From Bradyrhizobium liaoningense (lineage in GTDB: Bacteria > Pseudomonadota > Alphaproteobacteria > Rhizobiales > Xanthobacteraceae), in NCBI RefSeq assembly GCF_018130825.1, contig NZ_JAFCJS010000007.1:1-64000 (forward strand): a stretch of 64,000 nt of DNA, read 5' to 3'. This document shows, one piece after another, positions 25,388-34,831 of the stretch (position 1 is the first letter of the stretch; each line of letters opens with the position of its first letter). The notes under the pieces were generated by a model that did not search any database, was not told the DNA's origin, and worked only from the letters and a program-made list of their open reading frames with translations. The translations under genes and the position numbers were made by a program.

Positions 25388-27022
25388 TCACGTGCCCGGC
25401 CGCGACACCTCGGTCTCCTTGCTGGTGGTGAACTCCAGCAGCACCGGGACGCCTTCCTGTGTCTTCTGGATGCCGCGTCTGATCGCGGGGACGATGTCCT
25501 CCGGCTTGGTCACCCGCTCGCCATATCCGCCGAAGGCGCGCGCCATCGCGGCATAGTCGCCGGAGATGTCGGTCGAGCGATATTTTTCGGTCGAGACCGG
25601 CATCACCTTGAGCTCGATCGCCATCGAGAAATTGTTGAGCAGGATCGACATGATCGGAATGCGCTCGCGCACCGCGGTCTCGAAATCCATGCCCGTAAAG
25701 CCGATCGCCGCATCGCCCCAGACATTGATGCAGAGCTTGTCGGGCTTTGCCAGCTTTGCGCCCATCGCAAGGCCGAGGCCGTAGCCGAGCTGCGTCGTCT
25801 TGCCCCAGCCGAGATAGGTGAGGGGCTCGACCGCCTTCCAGAACGGCGAGAGCTGGTCGCGCGGGCTGCCGGCATCATGTGTGATGATGGTGTTCTTGAT
25901 GTCGACGGTGTGCTGCAAGTCCCACAGCACGCGATAGGGGCTCAAGGGCGCGTCATTGCTGGTCAGCTTCGGCATCCACTTCGCCAGCCACTCCTTGTGC
26001 GAGGCCGCGATCTCGGCCACGACTGCCGACGCGTCGCGGTCCGCGGTAACGGTCTTGCCGATCTCCTCCAGCAACGCATCGAGCACGAGGCCGGCGTCGC
26101 CGACGAGGCCGATCCTGGCCTCGACATCCTTGTTGAGATGGTTCGGATCGAGCGTGGAGTGGATGATGGTTTTTCCTTTCGGCATCGCGATGCCGAAATT
26201 GGTCTCCGTGAACGAGCAGCCGATGCCGAAGATGACGTCGGCCTCCGCGAGGAATTTCGGGACCGCGCGCGGCACCGCGAGGCCGCCGGAGCCGAGCGAG
26301 AGCGGATGCGTCTCCGGGAACGACGATTTGCCCCCGAGGCTGGTGGTGACGGGAATGGCCAGCCGTTCGGCCAGCCGCTTCAATTGCGGCCAGGCCTGCG
26401 CGTAATGCACGCCCTGGCCGGCATAGATCACCGGCCGTTTCGCATTCACGAGCAGGCCGGCTGCTTCCTTCACGTGCACGGGGTCCGCGCCGTAGCGGGT
26501 GCGCAGCACCGGCGTGTAGTTCAGCGGCTCCGGCACCTCCTCGTTCCACATGTCGGAGGGGATCTCGACGATCACCGGCCCGCCGCGGCCGTTCTTCAGC
26601 TTGGTGAAGGCGCGGCGGAAGATGTTGGCGACCTCCGCGGCCAGGATGATGGGCTCGGAGGACTTTGCGAACGGCTTCATCGCCTCGCTGGAATTGAAGT
26701 TCGGCTCGATATGCGCCAGCCGGCGCTGGTAGCCCATCGGCAGCACCAGCACGGGCACGGATTCGCCGAAGCACTGGGCGACGCCGCCCATCGCGTTCTC
26801 GGCGCCCGGCCCGTGCTGCATGCAGAACGCGCCGATCGTGCGTCCCGACGTCACCCGCGAGATCGCATCCGCCATGTGAATGCCGACGCGCTCCTGCCGC
26901 ACCATGACGGGGCGGATCTCGGCCCTGGCCGCATGCTCGATCAGGTGATTGACCGGATAGCCGCAGAGGATCTCGATCCCCTCGCGCCGCATGATTTCCG
27001 CAATGGCGGTGCCGAGCTTCAT
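25388..27022 (-). CDS. Thiamine pyrophosphate-dependent enzyme, acetolactate-synthase-like
   Basis: The 544-residue product has the three-domain layout of the acetolactate synthase/benzoylformate decarboxylase superfamily. The N-terminal pyrimidine-binding domain carries the catalytic glutamate (Glu44 in VRQERVG). A central domain with ADVIFGIGCSF follows, then a C-terminal TPP-binding domain with WGDAAIGFTG (GDx at 436-438) and the paired Asn at 463-464 that closes the magnesium site. It is shorter than true acetolactate synthases and no small regulatory subunit is nearby, so a role in branched-chain synthesis is doubtful. The substrate is probably a 2-oxo acid. Confidence 0.85.
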   Translation of the reverse strand: MKLGTAIAEIMRREGIEILCGYPVNHLIEHAARAEIRPVMVRQERVGIHMADAISRVTSGRTIGAFCMQHGPGAENAMGGVAQCFGESVPVLVLPMGYQRRLAHIEPNFNSSEAMKPFAKSSEPIILAAEVANIFRRAFTKLKNGRGGPVIVEIPSDMWNEEVPEPLNYTPVLRTRYGADPVHVKEAAGLLVNAKRPVIYAGQGVHYAQAWPQLKRLAERLAIPVTTSLGGKSSFPETHPLSLGSGGLAVPRAVPKFLAEADVIFGIGCSFTETNFGIAMPKGKTIIHSTLDPNHLNKDVEARIGLVGDAGLVLDALLEEIGKTVTADRDASAVVAEIAASHKEWLAKWMPKLTSNDAPLSPYRVLWDLQHTVDIKNTIITHDAGSPRDQLSPFWKAVEPLTYLGWGKTTQLGYGLGLAMGAKLAKPDKLCINVWGDAAIGFTGMDFETAVRERIPIMSILLNNFSMAIELKVMPVSTEKYRSTDISGDYAAMARAFGGYGERVTKPEDIVPAIRRGIQKTQEGVPVLLEFTTSKETEVSRPGT

Positions 27023-27127
27023 GGCGTCTCTCTCCCTGGCGAGGCCGGTTGATCCGGCTGTTAGTGAGAGAGGATCAGGAAATCCGGGAAGCGTAAAGCG
27101 CGCGCGGTGAGCGCGGCGGTAGGCCAG

Positions 27128-30058
27128 CTATGCACCGCGAGCGTGCACTGGCTCCGACCGGCGATAATGGCCGCAGCCGCCCGCCGCTGGCTGTACGCGC
27201 TGCAGCAGCCGCTTGGCCGCAACGAGATCCAGCGTTTCGAAGCCTTCCGTGAACTCGTCATAGAGCGGGGCGAGCAGTCGGACGGCCTTGGCCCTGCGGC
27301 CGGTCGCAATCCAGTATGCTGCGAGATCGGTGGCGATCCGCAACTGGAAGGTCATCGCGCCGATGGCGCGCGCTTCGGCGAGTGCCTGCTGTAGCCGCTT
27401 TTCGGCGCGCAGCGGCTCGCCGGCATCGAGAAGGACCAATGCGTCGACCCGCTGAAGTTCCGATCGGCACCAGCGCTCGCCCTGACGTTCCTGATGGCCG
27501 ATCGCCCGCGTGATGGCCTCGCTTGCCTCAGCGATCCGCCCTTGCCGCAGATAGGCGCGGGCGAGGGCCGCGAGATAGCTGCCGATCCGCATCAGGAAGC
27601 GGCATTCGATCAGTTCGTCGATCGCGGCCCGGATATCCTCCACCGCGCGCGGATCACCGCGCAAGTCGCGAAGGCAGGCGGAGAAATAGCGCTCGACCGG
27701 AACCCAGCGCGAGATGCGCTCACGTTCCAGGTTGCGACGCAGGCGCATCGTGAAGCTCTCGAGCGCGTCCAGATTGCCGGTTTCGAGCGCGACGGGAAGT
27801 GCAGCAAGCCCCAGTGCGTTCGACTGAGACACCCAATGGCCGCTGCGGTCTGCGGCGTCGACGGCGTCGCGGGCGAGCCTCGCCGCGTAGTCGGCTTGCC
27901 CTTGCATCCACGCCACGAAGGGCAGGTTGAAGCGGACGGTGATGAACCGGTAGACCTCGTTCGCATCCTTGCGCGAACGGCCCTCGGCCAGCGAATAGGT
28001 TGACGCGAGACGATCCAGCACCGGGCGGCTCTTGCTCAACTCTCCGGCAAAGGCGTGGGCCCAGGCGAGTGCCCGATCGGCTTCGGACGTCGCCGTGAGG
28101 TCGCGATCCCGGTCGGCCTGCGCGGTGGCCTCCTCGAGATAGGTTATGGCGCGCGGGATCTCACCGATCTGCAACAGATAAAAGGAAAAACCCACCAGCG
28201 CTCGCTGCTGGTACTCGATGCTGCCGGCGCGCCTTGCGAAGGCGATCGCGTCGAGCCAGGCAATCTCGTTCTCGTTCGACATGTTGCGGGCGTAGAACAG
28301 GCTCCATCCAAGAGCGCAGGCGATCTTTGCCTTTGACAGATCGTCGCACGCGACGGTCTTGGCCAGGGCGAGCGCGTCCTCCAGCCGCGCCTGTGCTTCC
28401 GACAGGATGAAGGTTTCCGACCACAAGGTGATTGCCGCAACCGCGAGCCTGATGCCGAGGACGGGATCGCCTTCCTCGCCAACCGCCCATGACAGCGCAG
28501 CGCGCAAATCGGCGATGCGGCCGAGGTAGCGCTGGGTCCAATCGGCCGGCTCGCGCCAGTTCCACTCCTCCTCGGACCGTTCGAAGAGCGCGAGAACGCG
28601 CTGCGCATGGCGGCGCAGCGCCTGGCTGCAGGCGGGATCGGCCTGGCGCCGCTCGGCCGCATAGCGGCGCGTGCTGTCGAGCAGTCGGTAGCGAAGGTGC
28701 GCGCCGCGGGCTTGCGCGCCGAGGAGCGATTTGGTGACGAGACTGCCGAGGCCGGTGACGACGTCGACCGGAGTGAGCCCTGCGGCTTCCGCGACGAAGA
28801 GAGCATCCTCGACCTCGAAGGCATCGCTGAACACGGACAGCAGGCCGAACAGTGTGGCCTCCTTCTGCGACAGCAGCCGGAAGCTCCAGTCGATCGTCGC
28901 CATCAGGGTCTCATGGCGCGGCGGCGCACCCTCGGCGCTGGGAGCGCGAAAGCCCAGTTTCTGGTCGAGCAGCGCCACCAATTCGCGAGGATTGAACCTG
29001 CCGATCTGGGCTGCCGCCAGTTCGATCGCCAGCGGAAGGCCGTCGAGCGCATGACAGATCGAGGCGACGGCCTCGCAATCATCATTGACGAACTGGTAGC
29101 CCGACCATTCGGCGGCGCGGCGGACGAACAGCTGCACCGCCGGAAATCTCACGGCCTGATCGACGCTCAGGGTGCGGCCGGGTTTCGGTGAGGGCAGCGA
29201 ACCAAGCCGCACGATGTGCTCGGTGGCAGTGCCGAGCGGCTCGCGGCTCGTCGCCAGCAGCCTGGACGGCGATGTGTCCGTCAGGAACTTGCCGGCGAAG
29301 ATCGTGGCGGCGGGCAGCACATGCTCGCAATTGTCCAGAATGAGCAGCATCTGCCGCGGCCTCAGATAATCGAGGGCTGCAGCCAGACCGTTGTCCGTAT
29401 TGCCTCTGATGCCCAGTGCCGTCACGAGCGCCGCGCCGAACAGCGTAGGATCGGAAATTGTCGCGAGATCGACGAAGCAGACGCCGTCGCGGCACCGCGG
29501 CGCAAACGCCTGGGCGACGGCCACGGCAACGGTCGTCTTGCCGATGCCTCCTGCGCCAGCCAGGGTTACGTGCCTGTTGTCGGCCAATAGATCGGCGATC
29601 TCGACGATTTCCGCCTCGCGGCCGACGATGCCGCGCGGCAATGGCGGATTGGACAGGGGGAGTGGACCGGCCAGTGCCGGATCGTCCCCGATCTCGCCGA
29701 TGCTGGTTTGCACCTCCGCGATGAACTTGTAGCCGCGGCGCGCCACGGTCGCGATGTAGGCGGGCTCGATCTGGGCGTCTCCCAGCGAGCGCCGCAAGCT
29801 CCACATGTTGACCTTGAGATTGCTGTCGTGGAGGAAGGTGCCCGGCCAGGCCGCGGCCATCAGCTCATTCTTGCTGACCAGATCGCCGCGGCGCTGCACC
29901 AGCAGCTGCAAGAGCTCGAATGCGCGCCCGCCCAATTTGACAGGACGCCCGTCAAGAAGCAGGAGCTGGCGGCTGGGAACCAGTCGAAACGGGCCGAAAC
30001 AGTATGTGAGTTCCCGTCGGCGTGTGCCCCGTTGCCGTGTCTCGGTGGCAGCCTGCAT
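27128..30058 (-). CDS. Winged-helix/STAND ATPase transcriptional regulator with TPR-like repeats
   Basis: The 976-residue product starts with an OmpR-type winged helix (about 18-115, ending YIATVARRGYKFIAEV), then a STAND/NB-ARC-like ATPase with Walker A GAGGIGKTT (168-176) and Walker B LLILDNCEH (238-246). The C-terminal half is a helical, Ala-rich array resembling tetratricopeptide repeats. Such proteins are thought to form ATP-driven switches that activate transcription when a ligand or partner binds the repeat region. No target can be read from the sequence. It is transcribed toward the TPP enzyme, 105 bp away. Confidence 0.87.
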   Translation of the reverse strand: MQAATETRQRGTRRRELTYCFGPFRLVPSRQLLLLDGRPVKLGGRAFELLQLLVQRRGDLVSKNELMAAAWPGTFLHDSNLKVNMWSLRRSLGDAQIEPAYIATVARRGYKFIAEVQTSIGEIGDDPALAGPLPLSNPPLPRGIVGREAEIVEIADLLADNRHVTLAGAGGIGKTTVAVAVAQAFAPRCRDGVCFVDLATISDPTLFGAALVTALGIRGNTDNGLAAALDYLRPRQMLLILDNCEHVLPAATIFAGKFLTDTSPSRLLATSREPLGTATEHIVRLGSLPSPKPGRTLSVDQAVRFPAVQLFVRRAAEWSGYQFVNDDCEAVASICHALDGLPLAIELAAAQIGRFNPRELVALLDQKLGFRAPSAEGAPPRHETLMATIDWSFRLLSQKEATLFGLLSVFSDAFEVEDALFVAEAAGLTPVDVVTGLGSLVTKSLLGAQARGAHLRYRLLDSTRRYAAERRQADPACSQALRRHAQRVLALFERSEEEWNWREPADWTQRYLGRIADLRAALSWAVGEEGDPVLGIRLAVAAITLWSETFILSEAQARLEDALALAKTVACDDLSKAKIACALGWSLFYARNMSNENEIAWLDAIAFARRAGSIEYQQRALVGFSFYLLQIGEIPRAITYLEEATAQADRDRDLTATSEADRALAWAHAFAGELSKSRPVLDRLASTYSLAEGRSRKDANEVYRFITVRFNLPFVAWMQGQADYAARLARDAVDAADRSGHWVSQSNALGLAALPVALETGNLDALESFTMRLRRNLERERISRWVPVERYFSACLRDLRGDPRAVEDIRAAIDELIECRFLMRIGSYLAALARAYLRQGRIAEASEAITRAIGHQERQGERWCRSELQRVDALVLLDAGEPLRAEKRLQQALAEARAIGAMTFQLRIATDLAAYWIATGRRAKAVRLLAPLYDEFTEGFETLDLVAAKRLLQRVQPAAGGCGHYRRSEPVHARGA

Positions 30059-30202
30059 GGATCATTGCCAATCGATCGAAGAGATCACCAGCAATTATCA
30101 TGCGCTGCAAAATTGTTGGAGTGAGCCGTTCTGAATTCGCACGATTGCGACGGGCATTTGCCCGCAGGATGGCTGCGACAAAACGGCTCGCGCAGGCGCC
30201 GG

Positions 30203-30625
30203 CTATTTCTTGGGCACACCAAGAACCGCCATGCGCATGACCTCGACGCCGCCATCGGCAAGCTCGGGAAGCCTGGCGAACCAGTCCTTCACGTAAGGCA
30301 TTGCATTATGGGCGTCGAAATCGGCCTGGCTCGCGAACACCTCGTAGAAGATGAAATGACCGGGCTTGGCGCGGTCTTCCTGCAGAAAATAGACCAGGTT
30401 CTTGGGATCGCCGCGAACCAGATCGATCAGCGGCAGCGTGGCCGCGCGCAACGCGTCTTCCTTTCCAGGCTTGGCTCGCACCTGCGCCACCACCGAATAG
30501 GCACCTTCAGGAATCTCCTGATAGCGAACGCGCGGGGCTTCCTGGGCGACCGCGGACGGCGCCGTCATGGCCATCGCGGCGGCGAACAGCAGGGGGCATA
30601 GCGAATTGCGGACGAGAGTTCGCAT
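30203..30625 (-). CDS. Exported antibiotic-biosynthesis-monooxygenase (ABM) family protein
   Basis: The 140-residue product has a signal peptide (about 1-27, ending SAVAQ) followed by an ABM ferredoxin-like domain: YSVVAQVRAKPGKEDALRAA, then YFLQEDRAKPGHFIFYEVFA and a HNAMPYVKDWF segment. ABM proteins such as YgiN oxidise quinols or act as dimeric cofactor-free monooxygenases; periplasmic versions are less common. It is the last gene of a leftward run beginning with the alpha/beta hydrolase at 33476. The start follows from the signal peptide; a longer frame begins at 30676. Confidence 0.82.
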   Translation of the reverse strand: MRTLVRNSLCPLLFAAAMAMTAPSAVAQEAPRVRYQEIPEGAYSVVAQVRAKPGKEDALRAATLPLIDLVRGDPKNLVYFLQEDRAKPGHFIFYEVFASQADFDAHNAMPYVKDWFARLPELADGGVEVMRMAVLGVPKK

Positions 30626-30703
30626 GATGAAGTCCTTCACATCGTGATGGTGAGCGCTTTGTCGTGCGACCGGCAAAAAGCCGGTCGCGCGACGTTTGAC
30701 GGG

Positions 30704-31555
30704 TCAGCGAATGATTGTCTGCTGCCGCTTTGCCAGGGCCTCGCTGAAACGCTGCTTGACGGGGCCGAGCGCTTTGACGAACTCGAGCTGCTCGCCCTCC
30801 GGCCCCTTGCAATAGATCAGCTCCCAGCCATTCGAGGGTTCTGCGGTGACCCGGTTCGTGTTGGTGCTGCGGGGAGCGGCCTTGCGATCCGCCTCCGTCA
30901 TGACGCGGATGGTGCGGTTTGCCCGCACCTGCGTCATGCCGCGCCGCGCGGATTCGGCTTCAAGGTCGGCGATGAACTTGTTGAAGTCGACATCGTCGCG
31001 AACATAGAAGCAGATGTGCATCATGCGCGGGAAGGCCGGGCTCATATGCTCCACCGGCTCGGCAAAGCTCTTCGCGCCGCCCATCGGCTGGTCGGCCTCG
31101 CGATATTGCAGCAGTTCGATCACCACGTTGTCGAACTGGATGAAGCGGACATCGAGCCGCTGCGCCCCGCTCCGCAAGTCGGGCACGCCGATGGTTCGCG
31201 GATTGACCCCGCGCGCATTCGCCTCGATCTCCTGGTCGGCCAGCAGCGTGTTCTGCACCTCGTCACCCTGGAAGTCGCCGTGACGGAACACTTCGGTGCC
31301 GCCGAGCACTTCCGTGTAGAACTGATAGGCCCGCTCCATGTTCTGCACCGTCAGCCCGAAATGCTGGACGCCCTGGAGCCGCGCGCCGAGCGGCGCCTCG
31401 TTGCGCTCGGCCGGCGACATGCTGTTGGCGCCTTGTGTCGCGGCCTGCGCGTCGGCTGCCGTGCCGGCGACGAGGCCGGTGACGACGGCTGCGCCGGCCG
31501 TCTGGAGCAGGACACGGCGGCCCATGTCGGTGGCGTTGTCGGCTTTGTCTGTCAT
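30704..31555 (-). CDS. Exported VOC-family (glyoxalase-like) protein
   Basis: The 283-residue product has a twin-arginine-like signal (GRRVLLQTAGAAVVTGL, residues about 12-28) ending near ADAQA. The mature part begins a vicinal-oxygen-chelate fold with LQGVQHFGLTVQNMERAYQF and has a second half starting MMHICFYVRDDVDFNKF. The His in each half and the later Glu residues are the usual metal ligands, so it may be a metal-dependent dioxygenase, lyase or isomerase. The substrate is unknown. Tat export suggests it folds with cofactor before secretion. It lies between the aldo/keto reductase and the ABM gene in the left arm of the AraC-centred cluster. Confidence 0.8.
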   Translation of the reverse strand: MTDKADNATDMGRRVLLQTAGAAVVTGLVAGTAADAQAATQGANSMSPAERNEAPLGARLQGVQHFGLTVQNMERAYQFYTEVLGGTEVFRHGDFQGDEVQNTLLADQEIEANARGVNPRTIGVPDLRSGAQRLDVRFIQFDNVVIELLQYREADQPMGGAKSFAEPVEHMSPAFPRMMHICFYVRDDVDFNKFIADLEAESARRGMTQVRANRTIRVMTEADRKAAPRSTNTNRVTAEPSNGWELIYCKGPEGEQLEFVKALGPVKQRFSEALAKRQQTIIR

Positions 31556-31651
31556 GTCGCTTTCCTCAGTGGTTCGGTGGATTTTGCGTGTGTTGTCCTG
31601 CCAGCCGGACCGGTGCCCGACCGGGATGAGCCTGCTGCGCACTCCGACGGC

Positions 31652-32665
31652 TCAAGCGGCCGCGGGAAGCGGAGCTGCGGGGTTGACGAGTCCCTCCGAA
31701 CGGAGCTCGCGCCAGAAATCGGCGGATATGGCTTCCTCGAGCGCAGCGCGATCCTCGGCGACGCGGCCCGGGCGGCTCGCACCGGGAATGACGGCCGCCA
31801 CCACGGGGTTGGCGAGTGCGAACTGCAGGCCCGCCGCCTTCATGCTGATGCCGTAGCGATCGGCGATGGCCTTGATCCGCGCCACCTTGTTGAGGATTTC
31901 CGGGGGCGCCGGCGCATATTCGAAGTTCGGGCCGCCGACGAGCGCGCCCGAACTGTAGGGGCCGCCGACGACGATCGCGAGTTCGTGCTCCGCCACCATC
32001 GGCATCACCCGCTGTAGCGCCCTTGCATGGTCGAGCAGCGTGTAGCGGCCCGCGAGCAGGAAGCCGTCGGGGCGCGGCTCTTCGAGCGCGAGCAGCAGCT
32101 CGATCGGCTCGACACGGTTGACGCCGAGGCCCCACGCCTTGATCACGCCCTCGTCGCGCAGCCGGTCGAGCGCGCGGAAAGCGCCCTTGCGTGCGCTTTC
32201 GAAGACCGAAAGCCATTCGTCGCCGTAAAAATCCTGCGCGACATCGTGCACGAAGGCGATGTCGATGTGCGAGGTAGCGAGCCGCTTCAGGCTGTCCTCG
32301 ATCGAGCGCAACGTCCCGTCCCGGGAATAGTCGTTCACGATCCTGTTCGGGCGCCCGTATTGGAAGACGCCGCCCTTCTCGCCGAGGTCGCGGGCGCTGA
32401 CATCCTCGATCTCGTCCAGGATCACGCGTCCGACCTTGGTGCTGACGACATAGTCGCCGCGCGGCCGGCCGGCGAGCGCAGCGCCCATGCGGATCTCGGC
32501 AAGACCCGCGCCGTAGAAGGGCGCCGTGTCGAAATAGCGGATGCCGTCGTCCCAGGCCGCATTCACCGTCGCGAGCGCTTCCTGCTCCGGGATGTCGCGG
32601 AACATGTTGCCGAGCGGCGCCGCCCCGAAACCCAGTTTCCCCGGCAGAATATCCTTGAGGGCCAT
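31652..32665 (-). CDS. Aldo/keto reductase
   Basis: The 337-residue product has an AKR (beta/alpha)8 barrel with LGFGAAPLGNMF at the start and the catalytic Asp46 and Tyr51 (YFDTAPFYG). Lys77 (STKVG) and a later His in DIAFVHDV complete the tetrad. The C-terminal NADPH-binding part includes VVAAVIPGASRPGRV. Similar proteins are annotated as D-threo-aldose or L-fucose dehydrogenases, but the substrate cannot be fixed. It would interconvert aldehydes or sugars and alcohols. It is co-directional with the hydrolase 55 bp upstream and the VOC gene 96 bp downstream. Confidence 0.88.
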   Translation of the reverse strand: MALKDILPGKLGFGAAPLGNMFRDIPEQEALATVNAAWDDGIRYFDTAPFYGAGLAEIRMGAALAGRPRGDYVVSTKVGRVILDEIEDVSARDLGEKGGVFQYGRPNRIVNDYSRDGTLRSIEDSLKRLATSHIDIAFVHDVAQDFYGDEWLSVFESARKGAFRALDRLRDEGVIKAWGLGVNRVEPIELLLALEEPRPDGFLLAGRYTLLDHARALQRVMPMVAEHELAIVVGGPYSSGALVGGPNFEYAPAPPEILNKVARIKAIADRYGISMKAAGLQFALANPVVAAVIPGASRPGRVAEDRAALEEAISADFWRELRSEGLVNPAAPLPAAA

Positions 32666-32720
32666 GTTGAGAGTCCTTGTTTGTGACAGCCAAGACCATC
32701 CGTGCGCGGCGCGACCGATC

Positions 32721-33476
32721 TCAGTCGGCTGCGGACGTATCTGCGCTTCTGATGAACGCCGCGACCTCGCGCGGATGCGACAGCATCACCGCGTGGCTGC
32801 TTTTCATCTCCGTCACCTTGGCGCCCGAGCGCTTGGCCATGGTGCGCTGTGCCGTCGGGGGGATCATGTGATCCTCGCTCGTCACCATGTAATGGGTCGG
32901 CTTCGTCTTCCAGGCCACGCGATCGACCTTGGTCTGGACCGCCTGCAATCCCCAGGGCAGTTGTGCTGCACCCATGAAGCGGGTCGTGGCCGTGTCGACA
33001 TCGGCGGCGAACGAGGTGGGGAATTTGTCGCGGTCGACCAGGAGATAATTGCCCTCAGTGACCAGCGGAGCCTTGTGCTCGCCGGCCGGCACGGGGGCCT
33101 CCGCCAGCGTGCTGACCGACTCGCCGGCGTCGGGCGCGAATGCCGCGAGATAGACGAGGCTGCGGACCTTCGGATTGTCGCCTGCTTCCGTGATGATCAT
33201 TCCACCATAGGAGTGCCCGACGAGAATGACCGGATGCCGGGCCTTGGCGATCACGCGTTCGGTCTCTGCGACATCGTCGCGAAGCGTGATCGTCGGCTGC
33301 TGGACGACGAGCACCTCGTAGCCGGCGTCCGAGAGGATGTTGTAGGTGTCCTTCCAGCCCGAGCCATCGACGAAGGCGCCGTGGACAAGGACGATGGAAA
33401 CGGTCCTCTCGGCCGCGATCGCGGGGGCGGCCGTTGCGAGCGTCATTGCGGCAAGCGCGGAGATAAGCGGCTTCAT
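32721..33476 (-). CDS. Exported alpha/beta hydrolase
   Basis: The 251-residue product has a signal peptide (about 1-22, ending AIAA) and an alpha/beta hydrolase core. It shows the HGAF oxyanion segment (VLVHGAFVDGSGW), a nucleophile elbow GHSYGG with Ser89, and a late His in SSHAVMLSHP. The family includes salicylate-esterase-like (EstC/MenH-type) proteins. It is the first gene of the leftward arm. The 18-bp motif shared with the rightward arm lies about 70 bp upstream of its start. A longer frame from 33575 would run through that motif, so I use 33476. Confidence 0.85.
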   Translation of the reverse strand: MKPLISALAAMTLATAAPAIAAERTVSIVLVHGAFVDGSGWKDTYNILSDAGYEVLVVQQPTITLRDDVAETERVIAKARHPVILVGHSYGGMIITEAGDNPKVRSLVYLAAFAPDAGESVSTLAEAPVPAGEHKAPLVTEGNYLLVDRDKFPTSFAADVDTATTRFMGAAQLPWGLQAVQTKVDRVAWKTKPTHYMVTSEDHMIPPTAQRTMAKRSGAKVTEMKSSHAVMLSHPREVAAFIRSADTSAAD

Positions 33477-33813
33477 ACCAGGCTCCGATCCTCGATACGG
33501 CGGCATTGCCGTTGATGTGCGCTTCACTAGCGTTCGTGAGCACTGCGGTATTTCCGATTCCTGCGCGATGACCAACGCATCTTGCTCATCCGCGGAGAAG
33601 CCGGCGTTGGAAGCCGATCGTGCCTGGCTCCAAGCCTTTGCTTTGCCTGGCTTTTACCTCTTTTAACCGCGCCGCCTCTGGACTTCGCTATCGCCGCTTG
33701 TGAGAAATTCGCGGTCGGCGTGGCAGCGGCCGGGGCTGCAACTCACCACCGGATGGAATGATCGCTCGCTCGCGATACGGGGCCGGGATTCGCCGCAACC
33801 AGCGGAGGTCGTG
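33477..33813. other. Intergenic region between the left arm and araC-like gene
   Basis: This 337-bp gap holds the 18-bp shared motif at 33548-33565 and presumably the promoters of both the hydrolase run and the AraC-type gene. I see no further gene in it. Confidence 0.5.
33548..33565 (-). promoter_or_regulatory. Predicted AraC-type operator, left copy
   Basis: On the minus strand this reads CGCAGGAATCGGAAATAC. The identical 18 bases occur on the plus strand at 34753-34770. Each copy points toward, and lies 60-75 bp before, the first gene of its arm. Confidence 0.6.
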
Positions 33814-34749
33814 ATGGCGCTCGTGACGCATGGAGATCAGAAATACAAGAACAGCGAGAAGCTCGCGGAGACCAGCGACTGGCCGGGGCTGAGCATCGAG
33901 CATCGCAAGTTCGAGGCGGGCCGCCAGGCAACGCCCGTTCCCATCTGCACCGAGCTCGTCATGCTGCTGTCAGGCGGCGGGATGGTGTGCCGGGCCGGCA
34001 ACGGCGAAGTCCAGAAGAGCCTCGCGCGGCCCGGCATGAGCTACCTCGTGCCCGTGGGGACGCAGGAGAGCCATCTCGAGCTTTCGGACCGGATGGAATG
34101 TCTTCATCTCTATCTTCCTCCGGCGCTGCTGGACCAGAGTGCGCTTGCGGACTTTGATATCGATCCGGCAAGAGTCGAGATCGCCTACGCCCACGGTCTG
34201 GCGGACCAGGTGCTCTTCCACATCTGCTCGCCACTTCGCGATCTGCTCCATCGCCCGCGTCAGCCGACCGACGCATTGTTCGTCGAGGGAATCCAGGTCG
34301 CGCTCGCGGCGCATCTGCTGGGGAATTACACGATCGACCGCTGGCGCGCGCCCGACAAATTGCCGGCGCTCGATCCGCGGCGCCTGCAGCGCGTGCTGGA
34401 CTATATCGAGGCTTCTCTTGGCGGCGACATCAGGCTCGAGGATCTAGCGGCCCAGGCCTGCCTCAGCCCCTATCATTTTTCCCGGCTGTTTCGCGAGGCG
34501 ACCGGATTGTCGCCGCATCGTTACGTGACAGATCGCCGCGTCCAGGCTGCGCGGCAGGAGCTCGCGCGCAATCGTCTGTCCCTGGTCGAGATTGCCCTGG
34601 AGTTCGGTTTCGGCTCGCAGGCCAATTTCACGCGCGTGTTCCGCAAGGCCGCAAGTCTCACGCCTGGGCAGTATCGCGAATTGTGCTGCGGCCAGGCTGA
34701 CGTGAAAACCGCTCGTTCCGATACGGCATCCCGCAGGGATTGCGCATGA
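33814..34749 (+). CDS. AraC-family transcriptional regulator
   Basis: The 311-residue product has an N-terminal cupin-like sensor part (about 1-190) and a C-terminal AraC domain with two helix-turn-helices: DIRLEDLAAQACLSPYHFSR followed by LFREATG, and LSLVEIALEFGFGSQANFTR followed by VFRKAASLTPGQYR. It stands between the leftward and rightward gene runs, and a common 18-bp motif flanks it on both sides, so it is the probable activator of both. An upstream GTG (33700) would add 38 residues lacking family resemblance; the ATG at 33814 fits better. The inducer is unknown. Confidence 0.9.
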   Translation: MALVTHGDQKYKNSEKLAETSDWPGLSIEHRKFEAGRQATPVPICTELVMLLSGGGMVCRAGNGEVQKSLARPGMSYLVPVGTQESHLELSDRMECLHLYLPPALLDQSALADFDIDPARVEIAYAHGLADQVLFHICSPLRDLLHRPRQPTDALFVEGIQVALAAHLLGNYTIDRWRAPDKLPALDPRRLQRVLDYIEASLGGDIRLEDLAAQACLSPYHFSRLFREATGLSPHRYVTDRRVQAARQELARNRLSLVEIALEFGFGSQANFTRVFRKAASLTPGQYRELCCGQADVKTARSDTASRRDCA

Positions 34750-34752
34750 TCC

Positions 34753-34770
34753 CGCAGGAATCGGAAATAC
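34753..34770 (+). promoter_or_regulatory. Predicted AraC-type operator, right copy
   Basis: CGCAGGAATCGGAAATAC begins 3 bases after the AraC stop codon and ends 61 bases before the 2Fe-2S subunit start. It is identical to the minus-strand copy at 33548-33565. Confidence 0.6.
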
Positions 34771-34831
34771 GGCTCAGCGTCCATCAGGCAGTGCTGTCGT
34801 GCCGACCAGATCCGCAAGGGGATGTACCGAC

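Noticed and set aside
25388..27022. Calling the TPP enzyme acetolactate synthase (IlvB)
   Set aside because: It is shorter than IlvB and has no small subunit nearby. Only the superfamily is supported.
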